DNA from: Flavitalea sp966112615
Lineage (GTDB): Bacteria > Bacteroidota > Bacteroidia > Chitinophagales > Chitinophagaceae
Reading direction: 5' to 3'
NCBI GenBank assembly: GCA_966112615.1
Contig: CBHWDO010000003.1
Span: 186,001-250,000, forward strand
DNA: 64,000 bases
Shown here piece by piece: positions 24,086-32,347 of the stretch (the stretch's first letter is position 1; each line of letters begins with the position of its first letter). Position numbers and translations under genes: made by a program. A model generated the notes under the pieces. That model did no database searches, was not told the DNA's origin, and was given only the letters and a program-made list of their open reading frames with translations.

Positions 24086-26388
24086 TGAGAGAGGTTTTCT
24101 TCAAGGTAAGTTCGGGTCTTAAAGACTTAATTGGCGGGCAGTTAATAACTGATAAGTTCGCTGCTGTTTTTGAGCTTGTCAAGAACTCGTTCGATGCGGA
24201 CGCAACCGAAGTTAAAATCAGGTTTGAAAACATATACTCCAGTGGGTCAAAAATCATTATCCAAGATAATGGTAAAGGAATGGATTATATCGACATCAAG
24301 GATAAATGGTTGTTTGTAGCATATTCTGCGAAAAAAGATAATACAGAAGACAAAGGCACAGATTATCGAGATAATCTAAAGTTTAAAAAGTACTACGCTG
24401 GTGCAAAAGGAGTGGGTAGGTTTTCCTGTGATCGACTTGGGCAGTGCCTAGATTTGTATTCTGTTAAGAAAGGAACCTCACATATAGAACATATAAAGGT
24501 CAATTGGCGAGAATTTGAAAAGAATCAAAAAGTTGAATTTGGCAAAATAGCTGTCGAAAGAGACACGCCATCAAAGATTAAATATAAACTCAAACAAGGT
24601 ACGGTCCTCGAAATTTCCGAAGTTGACCAGGAGGACTGGAACCGGAGAGCATTCCTTGACCTTAAAGACAAGTTATCAAAGCTAATTCGCCCAAATATAT
24701 CGGATGGCACAGTTGAAGCACGGCAATTTAAAGTTACACTAGAGGTGCCTGAAGAATTGAAAAATGATCAAGAAGCTGTTGCCAAATACTGCAAGGAAGG
24801 CGAGGGAACGGTATATAGAGTTACAGTAAATGGCGATATAAAAAATTTCATTTTTGAAGAGCTGGATATTCGAACAACTAAGATAATTACAACTATCATC
24901 AATGATGGAAAGGAAATCAAAACGAGTTTGATAGATCGCAATACTGAAATTTATTCGTTAACTGAGATAAATAAATACCGCTACCTATACAACGTTACTG
25001 TAAGTCTTTACTTTTTAAACCAGTCTTCTAAGGCAATATTTTCAAAGAAAATTGGGGAACAACCAATAAATTATGGGAACGTTTTTGTCTATAAAAACGG
25101 GTTTCGCATATATCCATTTGGTGAACCAAGAGATGACTCAATGGGTATTGACGCGAGAGGGACGCAGGGTTATGCCCGTTTTCTTCAAACGCGAAACCTT
25201 ATTGGCCAAATAGAGATATACCAAGAAAAAGACAAATTGATTGAAAGCACCAGTCGAGATGGAGGGTTCATAAAAAATCACGCATTTGCAGAGTTGAAAG
25301 ATTTTTTCTTCGAAAAGACGCTAAAGAGACTCGAAAAATACGTAGTAGATGTAGCTGAATGGGGCGTCGATGATGAATCTCTTCGCGAACTATCAGAAGA
25401 TAAAATCAAGCAAAACCTCGTAAAGTTCATTTCAAATATCTCCGCTGACGACTCCATAATTGGGTTAAGTTACAACGACAAAATAATTAAGCTAGTTGGT
25501 TTGCAAGAAGAAAAAAGTGCAAAAAGAATAATTAAGAATTTTAAACGTATTGCTGCGGAATCCAATAACCAAAAGCTTTTGAAAGATGCTGTTCGTTTGG
25601 AGAAGAGATTTGAACAGTATCAAGGGTTAAACAACGAAAACAAAGCCCTTATTGATCAAAAGGAAAAAATTGAAAAGGAGCTTGAAAAAAAGAAAGAGCA
25701 ATTAAGCATTACGACCTCTATTGCTTCCCAAGATCTAGATAACGTAACTAACCTGCATCATCAGGTTCGTGTAATAACAGACGTTATTAAAACTGAGCTG
25801 ATTCTCTTTGCAAGAAGACTTGAAAAAGGTGAGAAGGTTACGAATCAAGAAATGAAAGATTTTCTTGACAAAATCGCTTTCGAGAACAATAAGATTGAGT
25901 CAATTTCAAAATTTGGTACCAGAGCAATTTTTGAAAATTTTACTGATAGCTCGAAAGCAGATATTGTTGGTTTCATTGACAATTACATAAAAAAGATTTC
26001 CAGCTATTTTTCAAGTAGTACCACTAAAGTAAATTTCACGACCGAAATTGAAAAAGCGTTCACTGTAAATTTTCGACCCCTGGATGTTTCGATCATTATA
26101 GACAATTTGATCAGCAATTCAAAAAAAGCGAAAGCAAGTTTAGTTACAATTGAGGCAGTTCAAGAATCCGCAAAATCAGTAAAGTTTATTTTCAGAGATA
26201 ATGGTAAGGGGCTAGATAAGGGAATCAAGGATAAAAACGAAATATTTGAAAAAGGTTTTTCAACTACGAAAAGTACAGGGCTAGGACTATATCACATTGA
26301 CAACCTTATAAAGGATTACAAGTGGGAAATTGATGTAAATGCGGATGTTGCTAAAGGTATTGAGTTTATTTTAACCATTACAAAATGA
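24085..26388 (+). CDS. Dual GHKL ATPase protein: Hsp90/MORC-like N-domain plus histidine-kinase-like C-domain
   Basis: Predicted 767 residues. An N-terminal GHKL ATPase shows its N-box FELVKNSFDADAT (Glu30, Asn34), G1 box QDNGKGMD (61-67) and the lid GAKGVGRFS (106-114), as in MutL/Hsp90/MORC types. A charged coiled coil follows (about 510-550), then LHHQVRVITDVI (His558, His559), which sits where a histidine kinase has its phospho-acceptor helix, and a second ATPase domain with N-box IIDNLISNSKKAKAS, G1 FRDNGKGLD (703-711) and G2 TKSTGLGLYHI. The receiver protein encoded next (ATGA overlap) is the likely phosphoryl partner. No sensor or membrane segment is visible. GHKL ATPases linked to restriction genes are known; this arrangement I cannot name. 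Confidence 0.83.
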   Translation: MREVFFKVSSGLKDLIGGQLITDKFAAVFELVKNSFDADATEVKIRFENIYSSGSKIIIQDNGKGMDYIDIKDKWLFVAYSAKKDNTEDKGTDYRDNLKFKKYYAGAKGVGRFSCDRLGQCLDLYSVKKGTSHIEHIKVNWREFEKNQKVEFGKIAVERDTPSKIKYKLKQGTVLEISEVDQEDWNRRAFLDLKDKLSKLIRPNISDGTVEARQFKVTLEVPEELKNDQEAVAKYCKEGEGTVYRVTVNGDIKNFIFEELDIRTTKIITTIINDGKEIKTSLIDRNTEIYSLTEINKYRYLYNVTVSLYFLNQSSKAIFSKKIGEQPINYGNVFVYKNGFRIYPFGEPRDDSMGIDARGTQGYARFLQTRNLIGQIEIYQEKDKLIESTSRDGGFIKNHAFAELKDFFFEKTLKRLEKYVVDVAEWGVDDESLRELSEDKIKQNLVKFISNISADDSIIGLSYNDKIIKLVGLQEEKSAKRIIKNFKRIAAESNNQKLLKDAVRLEKRFEQYQGLNNENKALIDQKEKIEKELEKKKEQLSITTSIASQDLDNVTNLHHQVRVITDVIKTELILFARRLEKGEKVTNQEMKDFLDKIAFENNKIESISKFGTRAIFENFTDSSKADIVGFIDNYIKKISSYFSSSTTKVNFTTEIEKAFTVNFRPLDVSIIIDNLISNSKKAKASLVTIEAVQESAKSVKFIFRDNGKGLDKGIKDKNEIFEKGFSTTKSTGLGLYHIDNLIKDYKWEIDVNADVAKGIEFILTITK

Positions 26389-27335
26389 GACTTGACTATA
26401 ATATACTTTGGTTTGAAGATATAAAGAGCTCGTTCGATACGAAGAAAAAAATTGTTCAAGCAATTGTCGAAGACCTCGGCTTTGCTTTCCCAGAACCGCA
26501 ATTGGAAATCAATGGAGATAACATTGACAACATTCAATTTGACGACTTCGATTTGATAATTGTGGACTTGAACCTCGGTAAAGAAAAGGGTTCTGCACTG
26601 ATTGATCGAATTCGCAACCATGACGTTTACACTGAGGTGGTTTTTTATTCTTCTGAAGGTGAAAAGGCTGTAAGGGAAGAACTTAGGAACTTTGAGATTG
26701 ATGGTGTTTATTGCGCAGGCCGTGAAAACGATGACTTTGAAGAAAAGGTTACAAAGGTGATAAAAACCACCGTGAAAAAAGTACAAGACTTGAATAACAT
26801 GCGTGGCCTGATAATGGCTGAAACGAGCGACATTGACTCAAAAATGCACGAGATTATTCAAGTCATTCTCCAGAAATACCCTCAAGATATTCATAACCCG
26901 TTGATTGATAAAATATTCAAAGAGGTTGGCAGTAGTATAAAAGAAAAAAGCGAAAAATATACTAAATGGGAGAAAGCAAGGAACATCTCCAAGCTAATGG
27001 GCGATACTTTAATGTTTGATGCTTCGAAGAAACTTGGTGCTGTTCAGCACATCATTGAAACAATCGAACATGATATTTTCCATCCTCACCGAGAAGGTAA
27101 GTTTGCAGAATCTTATAAGGGAGAGATTGGCGAAACACGAAATGTTTTTGCCCATGTTTCGGTAGTAGTAGAAGAGGGTGTCAAAAAGCTTAAAAGTAAA
27201 AATAAGGAAGTTGTTTTTACTGATCAATATTGTAAAGATGTTAGAGATACCCTGCGAAAATACACCACTTTACTTGACCAAATAAAAAGCATTATTGAAA
27301 TTGAAGCAGCCAAAATCAAAAAGGTGAAAGCTTAA
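26385..27335 (+). CDS. Receiver-domain protein with HEPN-like C-terminal half
   Basis: Predicted 316 residues. The N-terminal ~125 residues are a response-regulator receiver: ILWFEDIKSS (acidic pair near 11-12), the phospho-acceptor Asp61 in LIIVDLNLGKEKG and VVFYSSEGEK near 85-94. The helical C-terminal half has no DNA-binding domain; it contains GETRNVFAHVSVVVEEG, an R-N-x3-H pattern (Arg252, Asn253, His257) typical of HEPN ribonucleases, followed by a long helix. I infer a phosphorylation-controlled HEPN effector partnered with the dual GHKL protein. The receiver call is firm, the HEPN call tentative. A dimer or scaffold without nuclease activity remains possible. Confidence 0.75.
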   Translation: MRLDYNILWFEDIKSSFDTKKKIVQAIVEDLGFAFPEPQLEINGDNIDNIQFDDFDLIIVDLNLGKEKGSALIDRIRNHDVYTEVVFYSSEGEKAVREELRNFEIDGVYCAGRENDDFEEKVTKVIKTTVKKVQDLNNMRGLIMAETSDIDSKMHEIIQVILQKYPQDIHNPLIDKIFKEVGSSIKEKSEKYTKWEKARNISKLMGDTLMFDASKKLGAVQHIIETIEHDIFHPHREGKFAESYKGEIGETRNVFAHVSVVVEEGVKKLKSKNKEVVFTDQYCKDVRDTLRKYTTLLDQIKSIIEIEAAKIKKVKA

Positions 27336-27475
27336 GCACCAATATTTATAAATGATGACTCTACTGAACGATTTTTTCCTTTAGGATATCATAATAATTA
27401 AACTTCTCAAATAACAGTAAGATGATTTTTTATTCCTTTATAAAATCGAAATGTATTAAAGGGATAAAATAAAAA

Positions 27476-27497
27476 GGCCAGCATTCATCTGCTGACC
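27476..27497. terminator. Hairpin at the right edge of the defence island
   Basis: GGCCAGCA (27476-27483) pairs with TGCTGACC (27490-27497) apart from one C-A mismatch. On the minus strand it is followed by a T-rich run, on the plus strand by CCGTTTAG only. It lies in the 271-bp AT-rich gap after the receiver gene, where no coding or second attachment-site copy was found. Confidence 0.3.
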
Positions 27498-27606
27498 CCG
27501 TTTAGTACTAAACTGTGACTCACTGAATCTAAATGTCTCAATAATTTTTAATATTGCAAAATTTGATTATTGCTTTAAATTTTAATCTTAAGTTTTACAT
27601 TAAATT

Positions 27607-28026
27607 ATGTATTTCCATCAATCTCAAATCCATCTCCCCCCATTCCCCCGCGGTTTCCACCTCATTACCTCCCAAATTCTCAAATCCATTGCTAACCACC
27701 AAATCATCACAGGCCTCTGCCAAATCTTCATTCAACACACATCCGCTTCTCTAACCATCAACGAAAACGCTGACCCTACGGTCCGACAAGACTTTGAAAT
27801 GTTCTTCAATAAAACCGTCAAAGAAAATGACCCGGATTATATCCACGACTATGAAGGGTCCGATGATATGCCCGCACACCTGAAAGCTTCGCTGCTGGGT
27901 GCTTCGGTGTTGATCCCTATCCGGAATGGTGAACTGGCATTGGGCACATGGCAGGGTATCTATCTCTGCGAACACCGCAACCACGGTGGTTCGAGGTCAA
28001 TCGTGATCACCTGCTGGGGTGAATAG
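27607..28026 (+). CDS. yjbQ: YjbQ/UPF0047-family protein
   Basis: Predicted 139 residues covering the whole family: GLCQIFIQHTSASLTINENA with the conserved His/Ser, VKENDPDYIHDYEGSDDMPA, HLKASLLGASVLIPI and the terminal GTWQGIYLCEHRNHGGSR. Members are trimeric and can rescue thiamin-phosphate synthase mutants weakly; their real role is unsettled. The gene marks the return to ordinary chromosomal composition after the island. Confidence 0.9.
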   Translation: MYFHQSQIHLPPFPRGFHLITSQILKSIANHQIITGLCQIFIQHTSASLTINENADPTVRQDFEMFFNKTVKENDPDYIHDYEGSDDMPAHLKASLLGASVLIPIRNGELALGTWQGIYLCEHRNHGGSRSIVITCWGE

Positions 28027-28121
28027 AATCCTGGCATAGCAGGTGAATAAATTAATCCCTTCCAGCTTTTAGTTTCAACCCGCGATGTATATATTAGCTC
28101 TCTAACCTCAATCTACACCCT

Positions 28122-30200
28122 ATGCCTCCTGCTATCTCTGCCACAGCTTCTGCCGACCTGCTGGCGCCATCTGCACAGTACAAACGTGAAGCGCTTAAAG
28201 CCGTGCTATCAATCCTGTTATTCATCATCGTCTACTTTGCGCTCTTTCTGCTCTCTATCGGGTTGGTGGCCCTATGTGTTTACCTGGGTGTGATGCTCAT
28301 GCTGGTGAAGATCCATTGGCTCACTATCCTGCTGGGACTTGGTCTCATCGGTTGCAGTGTGATGGTGCTGGTCTTCCAGGTCAAGTTCCTGTTCGCTTCT
28401 TCTAAAACGGATGAGAGCGACAGCATCGAGATCAGCGAATCGGATCATCCGAAATTGTTTCAGTCGATCCGTTCTCTGTCGGAGAGGATCGGTACGCCCA
28501 TGCCTAAGAAAGTATTCCTTAGTCCTGATGTGAATGCATGCGTATTCTACAACTCTTCTTTCTGGAGCATGTTCCTGCCAGTGCGCAAGAACCTGAAGAT
28601 CGGGATGGGACTGGTCAATGCAGTGAATGTATCGCAGCTGGAAGCCGTCATCGCGCACGAGTTCGGTCACTTCTCCCAACGCAGCATGAAGATTGGATCC
28701 TGGTCGTACCAGGTAAACCGTATCATCTTCGATATGCTCTACAATAACAATGGCTTCGCTGATAAATTATCCACCTTCGCAAGTATTCACCAAATCCTGT
28801 ACATCTTCGGAAAGATCACCATCAAGATCATCAGCGGCATTCAATGGATCTTGCGACAAATGTATAAAGTAGTGAACAAGGCTTACCTGGGACTGTCGCG
28901 ACAAATGGAATTTCATGCCGACCTGGTAGCCGCTTCGCAATGCGGTACCAACAATATCATCGGCGCACTCAGGCAGATCCAGTTTGCAGATGAATGTTAC
29001 GATACTACCATGAATGCCTGCAATAAAGCATGGGAGAAGAACCAGGTGCTTTCTGATTTCTATAGCGCTTTCTCAACCGTGCTGCAGAAAAGAGGGGAGC
29101 AGCGACAGTTCTCTTTCAATGGACCGATTCCGGTCGTGAGTCAACTGAACGACAATGGCAGTCGTATCAACTTTAAAGACCAGTGGAGTTCACATCCTAC
29201 CATCACTGAAAGAGCGGATTACCTGGAACCATTTGGATTGAATGCAGGCGAGAATAATGAATCGGCCTGGAGCCTGTTCAGTCAATCAGATTTGGTGAAA
29301 GCATCCATCACGGAAAAGATCTATCGCAATATTCCGCAGAGTGAAGTGAAAGAAGTATTGAAGGATCGCGATATTTTACAATTTATCCAGGAACAGCTTG
29401 AGCATCGCGTGTTTCCTGCAGTCTTCCAGGAATATTATGATGATCGTGTGATCGTTGCTTTCGATGTGGATGATGCATTGAAAGTGCCGAATAAGGCTGC
29501 TTCATTCGAGGAGATCTTTGATGAAGAGATCGCATCGCTTCCAAAGAAGATCAGGTTATTGTCGAATGATATCGCGGTGTTGCAGGCCATTGCTGATGGA
29601 CAGATCGATACCATGAGTTTTGATTTTGATGGGAAGAAATATAAGAAGTCAGATGCAGGGGTGGTGCTCGAACAATTGAATATTGAGTTGAAACATCTCG
29701 AAGAACAATTGAATGATTCGGATCAAAAACTGCTGCGCTATTTTCATGCAAACTTACCGTCGGACCAGGCTGAAAAATTGAAACAGGATTATATTGATTA
29801 TTTCGAACAACGCACTGCCTCAGAGAAATTCTATGATTGCGTTCAGCGCATCATGACGCATATGGATCCATTGTACCAGGGTACCAATTCGATCGAAACG
29901 ATCAACAGCATCATTGGTCATCTCAAAGGTCAACTGGAACCTGAACTGAAAGAAATGCTAAAGACCTGGATGCATGCTTTCGCACATGAACCAGGTCTTA
30001 CAGAATCAGTGGAGAGTTTTATATCAAAAGATTACCAGTATTTCTTCGAAGACAGTTTCTTTGAGCATGAGTTGGAAGAGTTGAATACGGTGATGAGAGG
30101 AAGTTGGATAAGGGTTTGTGATATGTTATCTGAGAAATTTTTGTGCATTATTGAGAAGCAGGCATCCATTATTAAAATCGAGGAAGGTGTTCTATTGTAA
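28122..30200 (+). CDS. M48-family membrane metallopeptidase
   Basis: Predicted 692 residues. Two hydrophobic segments near residues 25-90 anchor the protein in the inner membrane. The zinc motif HEFGH occupies residues 179-183 (VIAHEFGHFSQ) and the third ligand is in MEFHADLVAA near 265. A long helical C-terminal extension of about 350 residues, well beyond HtpX-size members, carries acidic coiled-coil-like stretches. It is probably a membrane protease in protein quality control; substrates are unknown. The Met at 28122 is followed by MPPAISATASADLLAPS, consistent with a cytosolic N-terminus. Confidence 0.88.
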   Translation: MPPAISATASADLLAPSAQYKREALKAVLSILLFIIVYFALFLLSIGLVALCVYLGVMLMLVKIHWLTILLGLGLIGCSVMVLVFQVKFLFASSKTDESDSIEISESDHPKLFQSIRSLSERIGTPMPKKVFLSPDVNACVFYNSSFWSMFLPVRKNLKIGMGLVNAVNVSQLEAVIAHEFGHFSQRSMKIGSWSYQVNRIIFDMLYNNNGFADKLSTFASIHQILYIFGKITIKIISGIQWILRQMYKVVNKAYLGLSRQMEFHADLVAASQCGTNNIIGALRQIQFADECYDTTMNACNKAWEKNQVLSDFYSAFSTVLQKRGEQRQFSFNGPIPVVSQLNDNGSRINFKDQWSSHPTITERADYLEPFGLNAGENNESAWSLFSQSDLVKASITEKIYRNIPQSEVKEVLKDRDILQFIQEQLEHRVFPAVFQEYYDDRVIVAFDVDDALKVPNKAASFEEIFDEEIASLPKKIRLLSNDIAVLQAIADGQIDTMSFDFDGKKYKKSDAGVVLEQLNIELKHLEEQLNDSDQKLLRYFHANLPSDQAEKLKQDYIDYFEQRTASEKFYDCVQRIMTHMDPLYQGTNSIETINSIIGHLKGQLEPELKEMLKTWMHAFAHEPGLTESVESFISKDYQYFFEDSFFEHELEELNTVMRGSWIRVCDMLSEKFLCIIEKQASIIKIEEGVLL

Positions 30201-30227
30201 GGCAGTAATGCAACTTTTGAATTTACA

Positions 30228-30258
30228 ATTTACAAATTGTAAATTTGGCATATATTTG
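30228..30258 (+). promoter_or_regulatory. Dyad plus -7 box before a hypothetical gene
   Basis: ATTTACAAATTGTAAAT (30228-30244) is an odd-length palindrome with an extra TTTACAA half-site directly upstream (30222-30228). It abuts TATATTTG (30251-30258), a TAnnTTTG -7 box. The arrangement suggests a repressor site overlapping the promoter of the gene at 30263, possibly autoregulated by its helical DNA-binding-like product. Confidence 0.45.
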
Positions 30259-30262
30259 GGTT

Positions 30263-30781
30263 ATGGAACGGAGTAATGGAATGCGACCCCAGGATGTCGT
30301 AATACTTTTAAAAATCTTGTTGAAAAAACATCAACCCTGGTTAAAAAAAGACCTGGCAGCAGAACTGTATTTAAGTCCAGCAGAAGTTGGACACTCACTT
30401 AACAGGTCAGCTTTGGCAGGTCTAGTTGACCCATCACAAAAAAAACTGATGAAGAAGGCGTTTACAGAATTCCTAATTCATGGATTTGCTTATGTATTCC
30501 CAGTAAAGGTTGGAAGTGTAACAATTGGTATTCCTACCGGTTACAGTGCACCGGTTTTAAAAAATTATATCAACAGCAGCGAATATATTGTTTGGCCATA
30601 TCCTGAAGGAAATCAAAAGGGGCAGGCTGTTGAACCACTATATAAAGGAGCAGTTAAGGCAAGTTTGATAGATCCGAAATTGTACGACCTTCTTTGTTTG
30701 TGTGATGTATTGAGGGTTGGGAAGCTTCGGGAAAAAACTAAGGCAAAAGAATTATTGGAAAAACAAATAAGCATTCTTTAA
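30263..30781 (+). CDS. Hypothetical winged-helix-like protein
   Basis: Predicted 172 residues. The N-terminal part (VVILLKILLKKHQPWLKKDL, AAELYLSPAEVGHSLNRSAL) looks like a helix-turn-helix; the rest (KAFTEFLIHGFAYVFPVKVG, IPTGYSAPVL) is a conserved-looking region I have seen described only as hypothetical. Relatives of this type often sit beside nucleotidyltransferase toxins, but no such gene is here. The start may be 30263 or the Met at 30281; the -7 box ends 5 bp before 30263, which favours 30281 or a leaderless message. Base use is AT-richer than the M48 gene before it. Confidence 0.65.
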   Translation: MERSNGMRPQDVVILLKILLKKHQPWLKKDLAAELYLSPAEVGHSLNRSALAGLVDPSQKKLMKKAFTEFLIHGFAYVFPVKVGSVTIGIPTGYSAPVLKNYINSSEYIVWPYPEGNQKGQAVEPLYKGAVKASLIDPKLYDLLCLCDVLRVGKLREKTKAKELLEKQISIL

Positions 30782-30846
30782 TGGTTCTTATAGTTTAAAT
30801 ATAACTCGAATCAGAGCGGTGGCAAATGCCTCAGTCATCACAAAAA

Positions 30847-30900
30847 AAGATGAATGGGAAGAGGGATTATATGCACATTTATCCCCCTTTCATTCATCTT
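30847..30900. terminator. Long imperfect hairpin between convergent genes
   Basis: AAGATGAATG (30847-30856) is matched by CATTCATCTT (30891-30900), with an inner GGGAT/ATCCC pairing. It lies in the 170-bp gap between the hypothetical gene and the convergent broken alcohol dehydrogenase; a run of A's precedes it and T's occur after. A bidirectional terminator is likely. Confidence 0.55.
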
Positions 30901-30952
30901 ATCAATTAGACCGAATTCAAAGAATTATTCAATCCTTTTTATTTGCTTAAAT

Positions 30953-31676
30953 TTAAATGGTCAGCAATACTTTTATCGCCTTCTCCTTCGCAGCATGTTG
31001 AAACGTATCATACGCTTTCATAACATCATCCAGTTTGAAGCGATGCGTGATCAGTTGTGTTGGATTTAATTTCTTGGATTGAACAGTTTTAAGCAGGAGC
31101 GGAGTGGTGACGGTATCTACCAGTCTTGTAGTGATGGTGATATTATGCGACCATAAATTTTCAAGATGAAGCTCAGCACTCTTGCCGTGAACGCCAATAT
31201 TGGCAATGGTTCCGCCTGGTGCCACCAGTGACTGGCAGAGTTCAAATGTTGCAGGTATACCCACTGCTTCAATCACGGTATCAGCGCCTTTGTTAGCAGT
31301 AAGTGATTTCAGCGTATCGATTGCATTGAGCTTGCTATTGTTGATGGTATCTGTAGCGCCGAATTTTTTGGCCACTTCAAGCCTGTTATCATCGGGATCG
31401 ATCTTCAATGATGCCAACGCCTTCATGCCCGATCGTTGTTCCCGGTTTTACTTCAGGAACATCGCCTTTCAGGATATGAAGATCCGTTCCGCAAATCGTT
31501 GTCTTGGTGATTTTCACCAGCGCATCGGTGGGCTGCTGAATGGTAGGCATGACTTTGTCTTCCCAGGATTTTTTGCCAGCACCATAATATACCAGTGCTT
31601 TCATTTTTTTGTGGTTGCCATTGGCTGACTGAGAGGCTATGAGTTTCTTTGATTTGGTTAGTGCAGTAGTAGACAT
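30953..31676 (-). pseudogene. Zinc alcohol dehydrogenase (MDR family) with internal deletion
   Basis: The N-terminal piece reads MKALVYYGAGKKSWEDKVMP, KTTICGTDLHILKGD, GTTIGHEGVGIIE and then leaves frame. The C-terminal piece resumes as KIDPDDNRLEVAKKFGATDT and runs intact to VLLTI. The join lies near 31410. An intact relative has about 115-125 more residues here: the structural-zinc cysteines, the substrate region and the first part of the GxGxxG nucleotide-binding fold. About 360 bp have been lost with a frameshift, so no active enzyme can be made. The gene would have oxidised or reduced a small alcohol or aldehyde. Confidence 0.8.
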
Positions 31677-31738
31677 AACAGGAAGGTTTAATGTTTTTCA
31701 ATGTAGCATCTTGCCAAACTAAAAAAGGGAGATGGTGG

Positions 31739-32212
31739 TCAGGGTACCAGCTGATGGGTATCAATATCAAATGCATCAATCCATTCCCTCGCAATTACCG
31801 GATCGGTAAAGAAGCGTTCATTCAACCGGCTGAAATTTTCATCGTAGTTTTTGATCTTGGATTCGTCCTGGTGCACGTGTACTGCTGCCAGGCATCGGAT
31901 CCCGCGGGTATTGTGAAGAGTAATGGAAGCTTCGGGAAACATATCGATATAGCCTACACGCCATCCATAGTTAGCCAGTGTTGCTGGTATGATCGTTCTG
32001 AATTGTTTATGCACTTCAAAATTCTCTGCTTTGAATCCATACAGATCAACCATGATCTTGAAAACCCCGTTATCCGGGATTTCATCCAATGCATCCATCA
32101 AAGTATTTTCCCAGTTGCTTACATCCAGCGCATTCACCTGGCCACTGATCCTTGTTAGTATTAACTGTTGTTCAGGCAGCCAGGTAGATGCGGTTATCGT
32201 CATTTCATTCAT
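31739..32212 (-). CDS. STAS/SpoIIAA-like hypothetical protein
   Basis: Predicted 157 residues. The order of a strand (LPEQQLILTRISGQVNALDV), helix (NWENTLMDALDEIP) and strand (VFKIMVDLYGFKAENFE) resembles the SpoIIAA/STAS-like fold used in small Bacteroidota proteins of unknown function. There is no signal peptide. It lies 62 bp upstream of the broken alcohol dehydrogenase on the same strand and may have been in one operon with it. Confidence 0.6.
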   Translation of the reverse strand: MNEMTITASTWLPEQQLILTRISGQVNALDVSNWENTLMDALDEIPDNGVFKIMVDLYGFKAENFEVHKQFRTIIPATLANYGWRVGYIDMFPEASITLHNTRGIRCLAAVHVHQDESKIKNYDENFSRLNERFFTDPVIAREWIDAFDIDTHQLVP

Positions 32213-32347
32213 TTTTGGAATGTAAAATGACCTAAGATTTTTATACTTCTTAGAGAATTACAGGAACGGTGGTAATATGATAAGACAATCGATTGCACTG
32301 CATTTCTCTTTAGGGTTGACTATCTTAGTAGCTTATCATTTCAACCC

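Noticed and set aside
24085..26388. Ordinary sensor histidine kinase
   Set aside because: There is no sensor or membrane region, the N-terminus is a second GHKL ATPase of the Hsp90/MORC type, and the H-box is not canonical.
26316..26786. 156-residue open frame on the minus strand
   Set aside because: Antisense to the GHKL/receiver junction; no motif and no plausible start signal.
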